Assembly (NCBI GenBank): GCA_030068075.1
Contig: CM057824.1
Coordinates: forward strand, 128,640,414-128,704,413
DNA from: Paguma larvata
Lineage: Eukaryota; Chordata; Mammalia; Carnivora; Viverridae
Reading direction: 5' to 3'
DNA: 64,000 nt
Part shown: piece after piece, positions 1 to 12,376 of the stretch
Position numbering within the stretch: the stretch's first letter is position 1
How the letters are laid out: each line of letters starts with the position of its first letter
Made by a program: the position numbers and the translations under genes
Notes under the pieces: model-generated
What the model was told of the DNA's origin: nothing
Seen by the model: only the letters and a program-made list of their open reading frames with translations
Databases searched by the model: none

Positions 1-490
1 TATACTTTGGATTTAATATATAATTTCTGGTTATTGAGCAATTTGAACGTCCTTTTATATGTCTGGGGTGTTTGTAGTTACCTTTTCGTAAAGTGCTTAT
101 CTAAGTTTTTGTACATATTTTTAATTGATTTGTTTACCAAATTTCTTATTGATTGACAATACTTTTGTATAGATTTGTTTAAATGTGTTGCAAATGACTA
201 TTTCCATTGACTGGATTGCAATTTCAATCACTTATATCATTTTATGATTAGAAGTTCTTTTAATTCAGTTTCGTTTATTTTAGTATTTATTTTATGGCCA
301 GTCCATTAGTATCCTATTTAATTAATCTTTCCCCATGCCGAAGGCACAAAATTTTCATCTTACAATCCTGTCTAGAAACTTTGATACTTCATCTTTATGT
401 TAGATTTATTATTTGTCTGGAGCTGATTTTCTAAATGGTGTGGGGTAAGAAGGAAACTTCAGGGGTCTTTTCCTCAGCTCTGCTGCACCA
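1..490 (-). mobile_element. Old L1M-type LINE fragment, antisense ORF2 region
   Basis: Read on the plus strand this resembles the reverse complement of the L1 ORF2 C-terminal half, including the stretch around tggtgtggggtaagaagg (about 438-455), which corresponds to the common antisense L1 phrase tggtgtgaggtaagg. It is strongly diverged with no open frame, so it is an ancient copy cut off by the left edge of the window. The family call rests on recalled consensus. Confidence 0.5.
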
Positions 491-1216
491 CTGTCCTCCT
501 ATGGCCTCATGATGGCTTGTACCCGTATCTTTCATTAATCCCAGGTTCTTTTTTTTCTAGGTTTAAACTCTAGTATGTAGTCTTAAACATCATCCCAGGA
601 AATAATTTATGGGAAATAAAAAGAATGAATGATTGCCTGTGTGAGATGTTATTCAGACTGGGAGACATTTCTTCCCAAACATTAAAGATATCATTGTATG
701 TTTTCTAGAAACTGACCTACATATTTGAAAGTACAACACCATTGTAAATTTCACTCCTGTCTGTTTGACAAAGTTTTGTTTCCTTTTCTGGAAGTGTACA
801 GGTTTTGTTTTCATTACTCATATTCTGAAATTTTATTATTATGGGCTTTTATCTTTTCTGAAATTTCATAACATTTATTATTAATTATCGACATGACAAA
901 TTTGACATAAGATTATTTCATATATAACCACATTGATAAAAAGGAGATTGACAAAAGTAGCAAGGCTATTTAAAACTTAATCACAAATGAATCAAAGCAA
1001 CATGAAGATCTTATAATAATATTAGTAATCATTTTAAGAAATGAATAGAAATTCATACTTTCTGAGTTTTGACTGAGATGTGCCTATGTGTTTATAATAT
1101 ATAGCAAAGCTATCACAATAAGTTCTAGAATACCGTAATTTCTATTACTCATCATTTTAGAAAGAGATTAAGACAGGTAAATTTTTAGATTCAGGAGCAA
1201 ATACTTTGAATTTCTT
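491..1216. other. No recognised feature (AT-rich)
   Basis: AT-rich sequence with stop codons in all frames and no repeat family I could identify. Nothing here suggests an exon. Confidence 0.5.
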
Positions 1217-1470
1217 AGTAACATCTTATTCTTTTTTTTTAATTTTTTTTAATGTTTATTTATTTTTGAGAGACAAAGAGACAGAGCATGAGTGGGGGAT
1301 GGGCAGAGAGAGAAGGAGACACAGAATCTGAAGCAGACTCCAGGCTCTGATGAGCCATCAGCACAGAGCCCGATGTGGGGCTCGAACTCACAGACCGTGA
1401 GATGACCCAAGCTGAAGTTGGCCGCTTAACCGACTGAGCCACCCAGGCACCCCAGTAACAGCTTATTCTT
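1217..1470 (-). mobile_element. CAN SINE (felid SINEC_Fc type) with target duplication
   Basis: A complete tRNA-Lys-derived SINE in reverse orientation: T-rich tail at the left, and the head, seen as gagccacccaggcacccc, at the right. It is bounded by a 17-bp duplication, agtaacatcttattctt at 1217-1233 and agtaacagcttattctt at 1454-1470, differing at one base. The element proper is 1234-1453. The low TSD divergence points to a fairly recent insertion. The 82-residue frame across it is repeat sequence, not a gene. Confidence 0.93.
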
Positions 1471-1944
1471 AAATTGCTGTGAGAAATAATATTCATTAAT
1501 ACCCACATCTAGAAATACTCATTGAGGACTTGTGGTAGTTCCTGGATTAAATTAGAAAATCCATTCACAGTTTTTCTCACAAAACCTGTGGCATGGTGGT
1601 ATTTAAATATAAGGTGCCCTCATCTCCTTTCTTTGAAATATCTTAAAACAGTTCACCAGCATTCTCATTCATGTCATCACCTCTCTCTGAAATGAAGACA
1701 AATATTGCATAATCTCTCCTCCTTTGTAGCCCTAATTGATAAATTACATAATTTAAATGATCTATGTAACATCAGGTCATTAGAAAGGGGTCATAGCACC
1801 AAACTCTTAAGCTTGTCCTTTTTCTTGCCAGAAGCATATAATTTATCACTGTCACTATGGGATAACTTGAGAGACATTGAGATGTCATCTCATCTGCATT
1901 TTTATCACCCATTTCATTGGGTTAAATGATTTATCAAATATTTT
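1471..1944. other. No recognised feature
   Basis: Unique-looking AT-rich sequence. The 74-residue frame at 1705-1929 has no family resemblance and ordinary composition, so I do not treat it as coding. Confidence 0.45.
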
Positions 1945-2130
1945 GTTCATTCTAGGATGTTTATTAACATTTACTATATCCTAAGCACCATGCCAGAAAT
2001 TTGAGACACAATAAAGCAAAATAATCTCTGTTCTCATTCCCTCAAGAAGCATAGATTCAAATGAGATGGCAGATATTAATCAAACAATTGTGACAATTGT
2101 ACACTGTACTAACATGTAACAATTGAGATT
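1945..2130 (-). repeat. Probable L2 3'-end relic
   Basis: Plus-strand phrases such as tttactatatcctaagcaccatgcc and ataatctctgttctcattccc resemble the antisense L2 consensus (cactatgtgccaggcac, then ccctgccctcatggag). It is diverged and its ends are uncertain. It contains a doubled palindromic octamer at 2084-2100. Confidence 0.45.
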
Positions 2131-4806
2131 ACACTAAGTGATATAAAGACGAGTGTCATAAGATACAAAATAGATGGAACCGATTATTGTATATGGGGTC
2201 ATGGACATACAACTCTGGCAACCACAGGCTCCAGATATAACCTGGAATATATAAGGGAAAATTTGTAATCAGAGAAGTAGTACAATGCATGTAGTCTCCT
2301 GAACTCTCATTATTCCATTGACTAGACCAAGCATAAATGCTCTATGCATTCTGGTCGAGGCTTTAGTAGAGAGAAACCATCCTGGGGGTGCACAATTGCG
2401 AACACTTGAAGCATGAGAACAATTCTTATCCCCACAACATTGTTTCTTAGGATAGCCCAGGACACAAGACACGGATCAAAAGATCCTTAAGCCAAGAAAT
2501 AGGATCCTAAGGCCCAATATCTGCATCCCAACAACGGGTTTTTCATACCAAGACATATCCTTGATGCAAAGAACATTGACATCTCCCAATGGCCTTGTTT
2601 TCTCCCTATAGACTTTTTAGGTCAACTGAGCCAGCTCTTGGCAAAGTTACCAAAAGAGAGAGATAAATGAGTCTTCAGGACCATCTAATATTTTCTTCAC
2701 TGATCCAGTCAGAAAGTTCTTCTCTGAAAACTGAACTAAATCTGGATAGAAAGAATTACATAAGCCATAGGTTGGAGGTAACAAAGTAGGTGTTGGGAAA
2801 ATGTGTGTTTAGGTAAAGAGAATAAAGAGAAAGGTGGAAGACAGCATGACATCTCAAGGATCTACAAGAAGGGTGGAGGGTTGGAGTGCACACAGACAGG
2901 CCTAGTGAATTGCGTTAGGAATGTGTGGTACATGAATTTAGATAGCTGGTAAGAATAAAATCATACAGGATATGGAAACTACTCAGAATCAGTTGACCAT
3001 CCTGAAGAGTAATGGCATGGAGTATATTATGTATATTATGCAGGGTTGGAGGAGCATAACATCCTTAGATTTCAGAAAGGACAAGTTTGAGGACACTCAT
3101 GATGCATATCCTCACACCAGTAATATTTCCTATAGTATAGAGGAAATTGTGGTGGCTCAGATTGGTGACAATAACACATGGATTTTACACATGTTTAGAA
3201 GGAATATTTTAAAAATATGAGTAAGTTATAATGTCATTTTCTTGTTCAAGTTATCAAGAGGCAATTGTTATTCTTATAAAAATAATTAAAAGAGTCAGAT
3301 ATGGCTATTGAATTGGATTCAAATCTTACTTAGAGAAAAGGCATCACTCTTCAGTTTTATTTATGTAACTTGTTTGTAATCTGTGTATGTGCTACTGAAT
3401 TGAAATGGATGAATATGCAGCTTATCATGAACCAATACTGGAGGATTCTTGGTGGTAAATAGGATTTATTATGGGTTCATCTTTCTAAGTGTGAAGAGTT
3501 AATCCTTGACACATATCTAAATCTTCATACTTATAGGTAAAGAAAAGCTTACAGTATCAGTAGCTGGGCACGTAATTTATTGTCCAAACCAGTACATTTT
3601 TGAGAATGAAGGTGGAAGCATGATTAATGATTACTTAAAAATATCAGTTATATATCAGCATTGAAGCAAGCAAAGAGGGACATATGGCCACTGTAAGTAG
3701 CAAATGTTGCTATCATTCCTAACAGCTAAACAATTGTGCATGACGACTACTAAATGTTATATTTAAACATAAAAACTCTTTTCCCAGTTAATCAATGTTC
3801 TTCTATCTGAAATCTACTAAAAATGTTATTATAATAATTTCCTCTTTCATTCAGAATGAATAGGCTAATTTTCTACTCACATGGGTCTAGAATTTAAGTA
3901 ATAATTAGCTCCATGAAAATAATTAATTAGAATATTCTAAAATGACTTAATAGGAGACTTTTCAGATTTACTGTATAAATAGCAGTTTGTGAATGAATTA
4001 TTTTAAATAATTAAAACTCTTAAAAGATTATAGTTTTAGTTAGACCTCTGATATATGTATCTATATCTGATCTATATTATATATTGATGAGGAAAATATG
4101 ATAAAATAGTTAAATAATTATAAACATTAGAAAAAATATGAGTCAACTTATCACAAAGCCTCATCAATTTACAAGTGTCCAAAATCAATAGAAGATTAAC
4201 CCAAAACAAAGCTACTTTCCTTAGCAGTCATATTAGATTTACCTTGTTTCAAAAAGTGTTTTGAAAATGACACTATATTTCTCTGTGAATAGAACTCTAA
4301 AAAATATATAGGTTATAAAACGAGATCAGACATAAGAACCCAAAAAAATTAAAGCTGTTTCTTAAACTTGGGGCCTCATTCAAAGTCAATAAATATGTTT
4401 GGAAAAAAAATAAAACAATCATATTTATCTATCCCTATGTTTTATCATCCTGGTAAATTCCTAGCTTCAAATCCAGATTACAAAAAAAATAGAGCAGCTG
4501 CTCACCACGAACAAATTTATAGAGCACATAGTATCTTGTGAGATGATCAAAAAGTAGACCTATTCTAAATTGATTGGGAGCCCTGCTGCATTTTGAATAA
4601 TTTAAAACCCCAACAATAAACTGTGCATAATCATTTCTTCTGAATGATTTTTATAGGATATATGATGGACATTTTCTTAGACTTATAGAATGTCACTTCA
4701 TACATTAAACAAAGGGACAGTAAAGAACATCATCACTTAAATAATGTCTTAATGTACAATAAATGTAATATTTTTTCAAATATGAAAAAGTATGCTTACA
4801 TTGTGT
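2131..4806. other. Mostly unrecognised; possible ancient repeat at 2820-3190
   Basis: No gene found. Around 2820-3190 the sequence runs gaagggtggagggttgg, then aataaaatcatacagg, then cagggttggaggagc. Its purine-biased style recalls an old mammal-wide interspersed repeat on the plus strand, but I cannot name the family. Positions 3200-4800 are very AT-rich, with stops in every frame. Confidence 0.35.
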
Positions 4807-5283
4807 AGTGGTTTGAATAGTGTACCCTCAAATCCATGTCCTCCCAGAATCTCAGCATATGACCCTCTTTGGAAATAAGATCTTTGAAGATGTAATTAGT
4901 TAAGATGAGGTCATATTGGATTATAATCAGCCTTAAATCTAACAACTGGTACTTTTATAAGAGGACCGTGTGATGCCACACACATAGAGAACAACATACA
5001 AAGGCAGAAAGAGATTGGAATGATGTACCTACAAACCAAGCTGTGCAAAAGACTGCCTACAACCACCAAAAGCTGGGTGAGGGGTGTTAAATCAATTAAA
5101 CATTAGAGGTAGCCCTTATACTTTAGTAGCCTAGGTAAGTAAACCAAAACTGACTCCTGTAAATGCCTCAAGGTTAAAAAATCAAAACCTAAGGCACAAA
5201 CAGACAACTATACTTTCCCAAAGAAGGCAACCACTTAAGCTATAGACAATAAATAAATTTGCTTGCTTTGCTTCTGCACCTTC

Positions 5284-5291
5284 TTTATAAA
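5284..5291 (+). promoter_or_regulatory. TATA-like box of the 5085-5656 LTR
   Basis: TTTATAAA lies in the expected part of the LTR, upstream of the AATAAA signal. The SINE target duplication begins at 5289, so the insertion separates this box from its probable start site. Activity today is unlikely. Confidence 0.4.
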
Positions 5292-5541
5292 AGTCTTGCC
5301 TCTTTGGGGCGCCTGGGTGGCTCGTTGGTTAAGCATCTGACTTCGGCTCAGGTCATGATCTCAGGGTTCCTGAGTTCAAGCCCCGCGTCGGGCTCTGTGC
5401 TGACAGCTCAGAGCCTGGAACCTGCTTCTAAATCTGTGTCTCTCTCTCTCTGCCCTCCCCTGTTCACGCTCTGTCTCTGTGTCTCTCGAAAATAAATAAA
5501 CGTTAAAAATAATAATAATAATAAAAAAAAGTCTTGCCTCT
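5289..5541 (+). mobile_element. CAN SINE (felid SINEC_Fc type) with exact target duplication
   Basis: Forward SINE: head ggggcgcctgggtggctcg, B-box-like gagttcaagcccc, CT-rich body, then a tail of aaataaataaacgttaaaa followed by (AAT)n. The duplication aaaagtcttgcctct is identical at 5289-5303 and 5527-5541. Exact duplication and a near-consensus body make this one of the youngest insertions in the window. It is nested in the LTR. Confidence 0.95.
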
Positions 5542-5819
5542 AGTTTCTATTGGAAGAGTGCTCCTAGCCACTTCCAGTTTGGCACCACCCAATTCGAATT
5601 GATTTTGCTCAAATAAACTCTTAAAAATTTAATCAACTTCAGTTTATGTTTTAACAGAAGCGTGGGGCAATTTCTGTTTTAGAGGCTTGAGAAGGAACCA
5701 ACCTTGCCAATATCATGATTTCAGACTTCTGTATTCCTGGACTGTGAGAAAACAGGTTTCTGTTGTAGTAAGACACCAAGACTGTGATAATTTGTTACAA
5801 CAGCCTTAGGAAACTAGCA

Positions 5820-6693
5820 TGTATTGTTTATGCACAGTCAGGAAGCATGTATTTATTCCACCCACTATACTTAAGGCATAGGATTTCAGTAAATTCCAAT
5901 TGATTTGGACAAGATTTAATGAACCCCAAACAAAGTAAAAAGGAATCAGATGTGGTTCTTGTCCTCAAGATAATTATAGGCTTTTTCAATCCAAATAAAC
6001 CATGTAGAAAAAGAAACAAACAAATAAATAATTTCTTAGTACTCCAACTGTAGTTCCTATAAAAGGCTTATTTTCTTAAAATAAAAGCATAAAATAAATT
6101 GCTAAAAGTATAAAATAAATTGCTACATGGAAAGGAATAAATATATTTTAGGTCTTAGATACAAATCTCTTAGAGTTCCTTTCCAGCAAACCTAAGCTAG
6201 TGCTACCCATAACAGTACACGTTTCTCACCAATGCTCTTGGAACTTTCTCATCTTTGCCAGTGTCAACACTAATTTCATCTGTTTAGGAAAAAATCACAT
6301 TTTATTTAATTTGGTTTATTCAGTACTGAGTTATTTTGCAGGCTACTTATGCTCTTGTATTTCTTCTATATTTAGTGGCATGGCCTATTATATTATTTCT
6401 ACTGTAATTTTGGTGTTTTTTTTATTTATTAGTATGAACACATTTTAAATAGGATATATTATTCAATTTATGTTACTTATTGTGGCAATATTTTACCAAT
6501 TTTTTTAAATTTCGTTTATAGCCCTTGATATAACCATTCAATATCTCCTCTTGGAAAACTATTTGATTCTTCAAATTTAACACGTTCAAAACTAAACTAG
6601 TGTTTTCCTTCAAAACTAAACTATCTGAAGTTTACCCATTTTTAATTAATAGAAATTTTATCCTTTCACGTGTTTAGATCACAAATCTTTTGT
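5820..6693. other. No recognised feature
   Basis: AT-rich sequence. The small frames at 5828-6019 and 6200-6448 are hydrophobic from base composition alone and show no protein family features. Confidence 0.45.
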
Positions 6694-7420
6694 GGCAGAA
6701 TAAAAAATTGCAGCACAGAACTCCTAAAACCCTTGGGGTTTCCTGAATTAAAGGAATGCCTTTCATTATTCATAAGAAATACCTTTCAACCTTCACTGAG
6801 TTCATGCTAATGTGTTGACTCTTGGCTAGTGGCTTGTGTTTAGATAGTTTTAGGACAGAGCTGGTCAACAGTAAAAAGAATTAGGTGACTAGAGGGTTAG
6901 AACTTTTGTTCCATTCACAATCTCTGACGGACTAAAGATCGAATTCGATCACCAAGGTCAATAATTTAATCAAGCATACCTACTTAATTAAATCTGCATA
7001 GAAAAGCTAAACTTTGAGAACTTTTAGCTTGGTTAATACAATAAAATTCTGGGAGGGTGGCAGGGAAGATGAACACAACCTTCTCCTATACCTTGTCCTG
7101 TCATCCCTTTCATTTGGTTATTCCTGAGTTGTATCCTATAGAATAAATTGATAATCATTAGTAAAGTGTTTTCCTGGGTTTTGTGAACACTCGACTAAAT
7201 TATCAAACCTGACAAGACGGTTTTGGGAACCCCTGATTATAGTCAGTTTGTCAGATGTAAAGTTTGGTTCTGGCATCTTGTGACTGGCATCTGTAGTGAG
7301 GTCAGTCTTGTGGGATGGGGTCCTTAACTTGTGGAGTTTGCACTAATTCTGATTAGTGTCAGAATTTAATTTAATTGCTGGATATGCAGACAGATCTTGG
7401 TATCATCCTCAAGTCCTATC
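6694..7420 (+). mobile_element. Ancient LTR-like repeat (ERVL-like, family unassigned)
   Basis: A long run matches in order a recalled mammalian LTR consensus: attcatgctaatgtg-like text near 6800, tttaatcaagcatacc near 6966, cctgagttgtatcctatagaataaa near 7121-7146, then a gtgaggtcagtcttgtggga-like stretch near 7297. The AATAAA at 7141-7146 would be its poly(A) signal on the plus strand. Diverged and without coding sequence. Family name not assigned. Confidence 0.5.
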
Positions 7421-7429
7421 GACTTAGTG

Positions 7430-7775
7430 TGTTTGGGCTACTGTAACAAAAATGCCATAGACTAGGTTCCTCAAATAATAAACATTTACTTACCACAGTT
7501 TTGGAAGCTGGGAAGTCTACAGCAAGTTACCTGCAATTTGGCGTTTGGTGAGAACCAACCTCCTGGTTCATAGATGACCCTTTTCTCACTATGGCCTCTA
7601 ATGGCTGACAGGGTAAAAGAACTGTCCAGAAACTCTTTTATAAAGGCACTAATAAGGGGACTTCACCCTAATGACCTAATTACCTCCCAGAAGCCTATCA
7701 TCTAATATCATTACATTGAGGGTTAGGGTATGAATTTTAGGGGATACAAACATTCTACCTACAATATCTATGCTT
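7430..7775 (-). mobile_element. MaLR-type LTR relic (MLT1/MST-like), antisense
   Basis: Plus-strand text reads ccctaatgacctaattacctcc, then attacattgagggttaggg, then tgaattttaggggatacaaa. That is the reverse complement of the classic MaLR LTR start. It is diverged and lacks any internal region. Confidence 0.6.
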
Positions 7776-8426
7776 CTCTCAAAATCTACATCCAATTTGA
7801 CAGGAAATTCTTAGGCCTCCACACTTAAACATTGTCCCAAGTCTAATCACTTCCATACTTCTTGCTCTGTATTTTCTTCAACGTATTAACCACAATTTTA
7901 AATTTATCTTCTTTGATAATTCCTACATGTAAATCATCTATGGGTCTATTTCTAGGGTATGGTTTATCTCTTTACTTTTTTTTCTCACTATTCCTGGAAA
8001 TAACCATTTATATAGCTAACGTTATGCATGGCAAATTACAGAAGACAGGAATAATGTCATGTCTTGCAAGAGAAGGTTTACCTTACTCTGAGTAGACTGA
8101 TTCAATGTGGCATATCACTTTGCTCTGGTCTAAGCCAGAACCGATTCAAGCCTGGATTACTGTTTTGATTTTTAGTGTTCTTTCTGCCTAATTTGTACCA
8201 GATTTTAGTGTATGGTCCTCCAAGTTGCCTAACTAAGATCCTGGAAGATATGAGCTCAAATATTACTTCCTCAGGACCATGAGACTCCTTATATATTCCT
8301 TCCTCTTCATCAGATTCCTGTTTTGCTTTGCTTTGTTTTGCAGTTCAAAAATTTGACTGATGCATTGAAAGAAAGGCCAGCACAGTGTTGAGCTCAGATG
8401 TTTATGAGTTCCTTCTCATTGGATGT
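7776..8426. other. No recognised feature
   Basis: Unassigned sequence with no defensible reading frame. A short run of TTTTGC/TTTTG units lies near 8322-8341. Confidence 0.4.
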
Positions 8427-8795
8427 TGTATTAATTCCTAGAACTTCCATAACAAAATACCATAGCCTGGATGGTTTAAATAACAGAACCGTATTCCCTC
8501 ACAGTTCTGGAGGCTAGATTGAGGTGTCCATAGAATTGGTTTCTTCTGAGACTTCTTTTCTTAGCCTGTAGGTGACCGTCTTCTTCCAGTGTCTTCACAT
8601 GGTCTTCCTTGTGTCTGTGTGCTAATTTCCTCTTTATAAGGACACCAGTCATATTGGCTTAGGGCCCACCCATAAACCTTATTTTACCTTAAAAACCTCT
8701 TTAAGGCTTCTATCTCCTGAATGAAGTTTAGGAATTCAATACCTTAATTTGGAGTGGGGGGACACTTAGCCCATGAGAGTCTTAACCTTCTCCCT
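8427..8795 (-). mobile_element. Old LTR-like repeat, antisense (same style as 4807-5819)
   Basis: Landmarks on the plus strand are ataacaaaataccatagcc, cacagttctggaggctag, tggtttcttctgag and ataaggacaccagtcat. This is the reverse complement of the abundant LTR-like repeat also seen at 4807, 29452, 45135, 45829 and 63331. Confidence 0.6.
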
Positions 8796-10500
8796 CTAAC
8801 TCCTGGTCGCCTCCACAACTCTAAATTCTAACTTTTCTTTTCCAAAGTCTCGACAATTTGCGAATTTTCTGTTGGATTCTCAGCCACTGAACAGCATCTC
8901 TGTGTTCAGGCTCTCAACTTGGATTTTCAGCCTCTACTCTGTCTCTGGGGAGAATGGGCAAATCTTGTGAGAAAAAAAGTATGCTCAGAAGATATGCTTA
9001 TTTTACCATAGTTTTTTGTTTTGTTTTGTTTTATAGGGTCTTGACCCTTCAAATGCTGTTTGGCTCATTATTTCCCCAATGTGCACTGATTGCATACACT
9101 CCCCACTCCCTGCCCCGGACACACAGACACCCCTAATATATAAAATATGGTTTCTTTTTTTTTTTTCTTTTTGGTAGGAATGTTGATATGCATTGAGTTT
9201 CTCCATATATCTAGAAACAATAAAAGTTACGCACATGTAATTAAGGACCTATATTAAGTACATTAGAATGAATATTTATGAGAAGAAAGAGAGAGAGTGT
9301 TGGATATAGATATGCAATTCACTTGGTTGTTGTACCAAGAACCAATAATGATAGTATACCACTATGAAATGTTGATACGATAACTATAAAGAAATGATTA
9401 AGTATATAATATGAAGAGCTACAAGAATTCAGGGATGCATGAAGGAAAAACAGATCATCACATAAAATCTTACATCTGTTAATATTTTGGAGATATAAAT
9501 AAAATAAAGTATCCCCTACATTTTGTTTCATGATAAACATGCTGTTTTTAAACTCCATGTTTTCACTTTAAATCTCTAGCACTTTTGAAAGTCAATATTC
9601 ATAGAGTCTTTTTATCTTTATTGCAGCTCTTTGGTGAATACATAATACTTTTTTTTAAAAAAAACAATCTTCTCTAAGAATACAGTAGTCGGAGAGTCTG
9701 GTTTCAGCACTTACACTAACAGAAAGATGCATTTGCACACACAAAGCCGGCTTTTGTTCTTTATCCTCATCATGAATATAAACCTAGGCCTTTGCCTTGA
9801 TATATGGGATTCTGTAACAAAGGAACTATCTGAATGGCCATCATAAGAGAGAGGAGATGTTTTATTTAACAAAGACAGAATGTTCCCATAGAAAGAGTTT
9901 GCCATTTATTTTTCTTTTCAGTCAGTTTGTGATCAAGCAACGTCAACAAGATAAATTATCTGAGTCTCTACGCCATGGAGGCAAATCCAAATTGCATGAA
10001 CTGAGTCAAAATAAATAAACGAGAAGACATTAAAAAAAGAGAGAAACATGAAAATAGAGAATCCTTTGTTTGGGAAAAATCATTAAATATGATCACTCTC
10101 CCCTCTGTCTGTTCTGAGCTCAAATGTTTCCCAATCTCTGCAAGTTCTGGGAATTGTTAGGTTTATGACGCTGGTTATCTCCCTTCTTTGGGGACTTACC
10201 CTGCATCTGCAGATCAATAATTACATACAGGCGGAATGCTGGAATAATGCCGAGGTCTCCTCACTGGTTTCCCTTCTCCCAGGAATCCCTCTCCTGTGCT
10301 GCTAGTACATGATATCAAAGACCAATCTTTTTATATTATTTGAATTTTTTTCTTTTATAACGAGAAGTTATACCCAATCCTCATTACTCCACCATAGCCA
10401 TGAGTGAAAATCCACATTTTTTACTCATTTAGAATTTGTTTTGGTGAAACAAATAAGTGGAACTTATTTGATGCAAGATACAGATGAACTTACAGATGAA
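8796..10500. other. No recognised gene or repeat; short T-rich and (TTTTG)n runs
   Basis: AT-rich sequence with a (TTTTG)n run at about 9012-9032 and a T tract near 9154-9166. The segment 10080-10330 is a little less AT-rich and may be an ancient repeat, but I could not place it. Frames of 60-79 residues here look random. Confidence 0.4.
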
Positions 10501-10539
10501 TTTAGGACTATTGACATCCATCTAATTGGTGCCTCCCTT

Positions 10540-11600
10540 TGTTTATTTAAAATTTATTTTTGTTCCTTTATTTTAGTTCCTTATATTGTGCATATCTATT
10601 CTTAAATAAATGTCTGGGTATTTCATATTTTATGGATATTTTAATATTTTTGATTAATAATGATCCTTCCTCAATATCTTTTCAGGAAAATATTTTTATT
10701 TTTCCCATCTAATAATTATCCTAAAAGAAATTGTTGTTGAAGTATTTTAAATGCCTTAATTTTTTGAAGCATTTTATGTATTTGATTTTTTCTTTAATGT
10801 ATTGGTGTAATATACTACAAAGATGATTTTTGAATATTGGACCATAATTTTGTTTCTGGAAAAAATGGTCTTTGTTAAGGATAACATTATCTGCTCCACT
10901 TAAGATACAAGTTTTCTTAGATATTATATAATATTTCTCCATTTGGGTCCTTTATAATATTGTTCTGTACTCTGAGCTATTTCAGACTTAAGATGTTGAT
11001 AACTCATGAAATGACTTGGCAAGTTTTCCAGAATTTTCTTCGCTGTATATTTTTGAGATAGTTTGGAAATTTTTTTTACGTGATTGTATGATAGAAAGTG
11101 TAAAAAAAAAAGAAAGAAAAGAAAAGAAATGAAAAAAGAAAGAAAGAAAACTATATTGGTTTCATACCTTTTGTGGCAATTATTTTTGGACATCCTTTGC
11201 AACATATTCTAATAATACAGTTCTTTAAAACTTCTCTCTTCTTTTTAAGATTGTTTTGCTATAGTATCTTAGTATATTGTTTTTCTAATTATCATTTTTT
11301 CTTATTAAGACATATATTTTCTCTGTGTTTGATAGTGGTTTGAATAATGATGTTGTTCCTAAAAACTCTCCATTGTGCTTTTTTTCTACTTCATATATTT
11401 GGAATTATATCTTTCCCAATTCTTTCTTCCTAGTTTATTTATCTTATTATACACCTATTTTCTGAAAGTTGTATTTATAAATTTGAATCATTTTTACTTT
11501 TAATATTTTTAATGTTTGAAATTATGCCTGAGAACAGCTTTATTTTTCTTTTTCTGAATATATGCACTTTAATCTCATTTTAGGCAATCTTCAGTTTAAA
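10540..11600 (-). mobile_element. Old L1M-type LINE fragment, antisense ORF2
   Basis: Plus-strand phrases such as tgtattggtgtaatatactac (near 10798), gttttccagaattttcttc (near 11022) and the T-rich text after 11230 follow the antisense L1 ORF2 reverse-transcriptase region in order. Highly diverged, with no open frame. A later A/G-rich microsatellite interrupts it at about 11101-11152. Confidence 0.45.
11101..11152. repeat. (AAAG)n-type simple repeat
   Basis: About 50 bases made only of A and G except one T: A10, then repeats of gaaa and gaaaa. Likely length-variable between individuals. Confidence 0.8.
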
Positions 11601-12376
11601 AAAGTGATACCTATTAATGCTGAAAACTAATTTTACAAAATTCATACAAATTTTTCTCAAATGTTACAAGTTTTCTTTCTCTCAGCAGTAAAGTTTAGTG
11701 AAGTTTCATCTTATATAATATGAATTCCTTAAGTATGGATGATTTTAATTCCTTGCTTCCACAGAATTCTGCTATAGGTTTACAAAAAATGTACCTTCCA
11801 GAAATTAATGTTTACCTTTAGCTAATGGGTAACAAAAAGGCTTCTTATATATTGGTGGGTAACAGAAAAGTTTCCCCATGCTAGTATAAAGGTTTTCCAC
11901 ATATCAGTACAAGGACCTGGTTACCTAAGAATCAAACTGACCTGTTGCATATTTGCTATAATGTGTATTTTGATAAACTGTAGAAATACATATCAATTTG
12001 TTCATAAAAATTTTTCACAATGCATTAAATTCCTAGGAAGTCATTATCTTAACATAGAAAGGCAAACGGGAAGCCACAATTACTACAGAGTGCCACAAAG
12101 TTACTAAAACTACCAAAGGAGACTAACACTGATTCAGAAATACTGAAAGGTCTCCCTTGGTTTCATGTAATATTGAACAAAGCTCATAATCTACACTGCA
12201 GACTTTTTGAGTTTAGCAGTCTGTAACACAAACAAAGAAAAAACAAAAACAAAAACAAGAAAAGGGAGGAAAAGAACACAAAAACTGGAGGTCTTAATTG
12301 AGGAGTGTTGTGGGTAGAATTAATGTTATTATCCACAATTGTCATTATGCTCCAGGAGTAAGAGGACAGTTATCAC
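11601..12376. other. No recognised feature; A-rich AAAC run
   Basis: AT-rich and unassigned, with an (AAAAAC)n-like run at about 12236-12258. No coding evidence. Confidence 0.4.

Larger units (their letters stand above)
5085..5656 (+). mobile_element. Probable solo LTR of an endogenous retrovirus, interrupted by a SINE
   Basis: This block interrupts an older repeat. It starts TGTTAAAT and ends TTTTAACA, the TG...CA terminal pattern of a retroviral LTR with short inverted ends. It has LTR-like signals in order: a TATA-like box TTTATAAAA around 5283-5291 and an AATAAA poly(A) signal at 5612-5617, about 40 bases before the end. No coding region accompanies it, so it is a solo LTR. No clean 4-6 bp target duplication is visible, so the exact ends are uncertain. 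A CAN SINE sits just after the TATA box. Confidence 0.6.
4807..5819 (+). mobile_element. Old LTR-like repeat (MaLR/MLT-like), split by a later LTR
   Basis: The 5' part (4807-5084) reads ggtttgaatagtgtaccc, then gaccctctttggaaataag, then ttataagaggaccg. The 3' part (5657-5819) reads gagaaggaaccaacc, then actgtgagaaaacaggtttc, then ttgttacaacagcc. Both match one abundant mammalian repeat in order and orientation. The sequence between them is unrelated and is annotated separately as a nested LTR. The MaLR/MLT label is my best recall; the continuity of the two halves is the firm part. Confidence 0.6.
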
